5,233 nt of DNA. Source: an uncultured Streptococcus sp. (lineage in GTDB: Bacteria; Bacillota; Bacilli; Lactobacillales; Streptococcaceae). Location: NCBI RefSeq assembly GCF_938020365.1, contig NZ_CALIIB010000114.1, forward strand, positions 1-5,233. The letters run 5' to 3'. The notes below the pieces were generated by a model. It did no database searches, was not told where the DNA came from, and saw only the letters and a program-made list of their open reading frames with translations. The position numbers and the translations under genes were made by a program. Below, piece after piece: positions 5,225 through 5,233 of the stretch (position 1 is the stretch's first letter; each line of letters starts with the position of its first letter).

Positions 5225-5233
5225 CTTAAGAAG

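Noticed and set aside
5133..5230. TTTAAG (5133-5138) and CTTAAG (5225-5230) as a second CiaR site
   Set aside because: They are 86 bases apart rather than 5, and no -10 box follows at the right distance.

Overview
The window looks like chromosomal DNA of a low-GC Gram-positive coccus, very probably a viridans-type Streptococcus (sanguinis/gordonii/mutans-like). The protein sequences, the order gshAB / purA / HAD hydrolase / tadA / SRP RNA, the strong AT-rich promoters and a CiaR-type direct repeat all point there. The species is not proven. S. pneumoniae itself is less likely, because it is thought to lack the fused glutathione synthesis gene. There is no sign of a phage, plasmid, CRISPR array or transposase.

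Layout. Bases 1-1807 (minus strand) hold the first 602 codons of the bifunctional glutathione biosynthesis gene gshAB (gshF), which runs off the left edge. A 302-base divergent spacer (1808-2109) carries a promoter for gshAB, a PurBox-like operator, a near-consensus purA promoter, and a purA leader with two small hairpins. One hairpin lies between the Shine-Dalgarno sequence and the start codon. purA (2110-3402) is complete. The 3403-3616 gap is almost filled by a highly folded element that ends in a strong terminator-like hairpin and looks like a dispersed streptococcal intergenic repeat. A HAD-family phosphatase gene (3617-4273) follows.

The most interesting part is the gap between the HAD gene and tadA. 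It contains a CiaR direct repeat (NTTAAG-N5-WTTAAG), a -10 box exactly 10 bases downstream, and a transcript of about 88 nt with a 5' hairpin, three anti-Shine-Dalgarno stretches and a Rho-independent terminator. This is the architecture of the cia-dependent small RNAs (csRNAs) of streptococci. After it come tadA (tRNA adenosine deaminase, 4455-4922) with its own promoter, and the small SRP RNA (about 4964-5042).

The right end (5043-5233) has no recognised gene. It holds a 14-codon ORF with an excellent ribosome binding site whose 3' end runs into a long folded RNA. That arrangement resembles a leader-peptide or cis-regulatory region for a gene beyond the window.

Functionally this is a housekeeping neighbourhood: AMP synthesis, glutathione synthesis, tRNA wobble editing and protein targeting. 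The genes seem to be separately promoted rather than forming one operon, and the regulatory RNA content between them is unusually dense.
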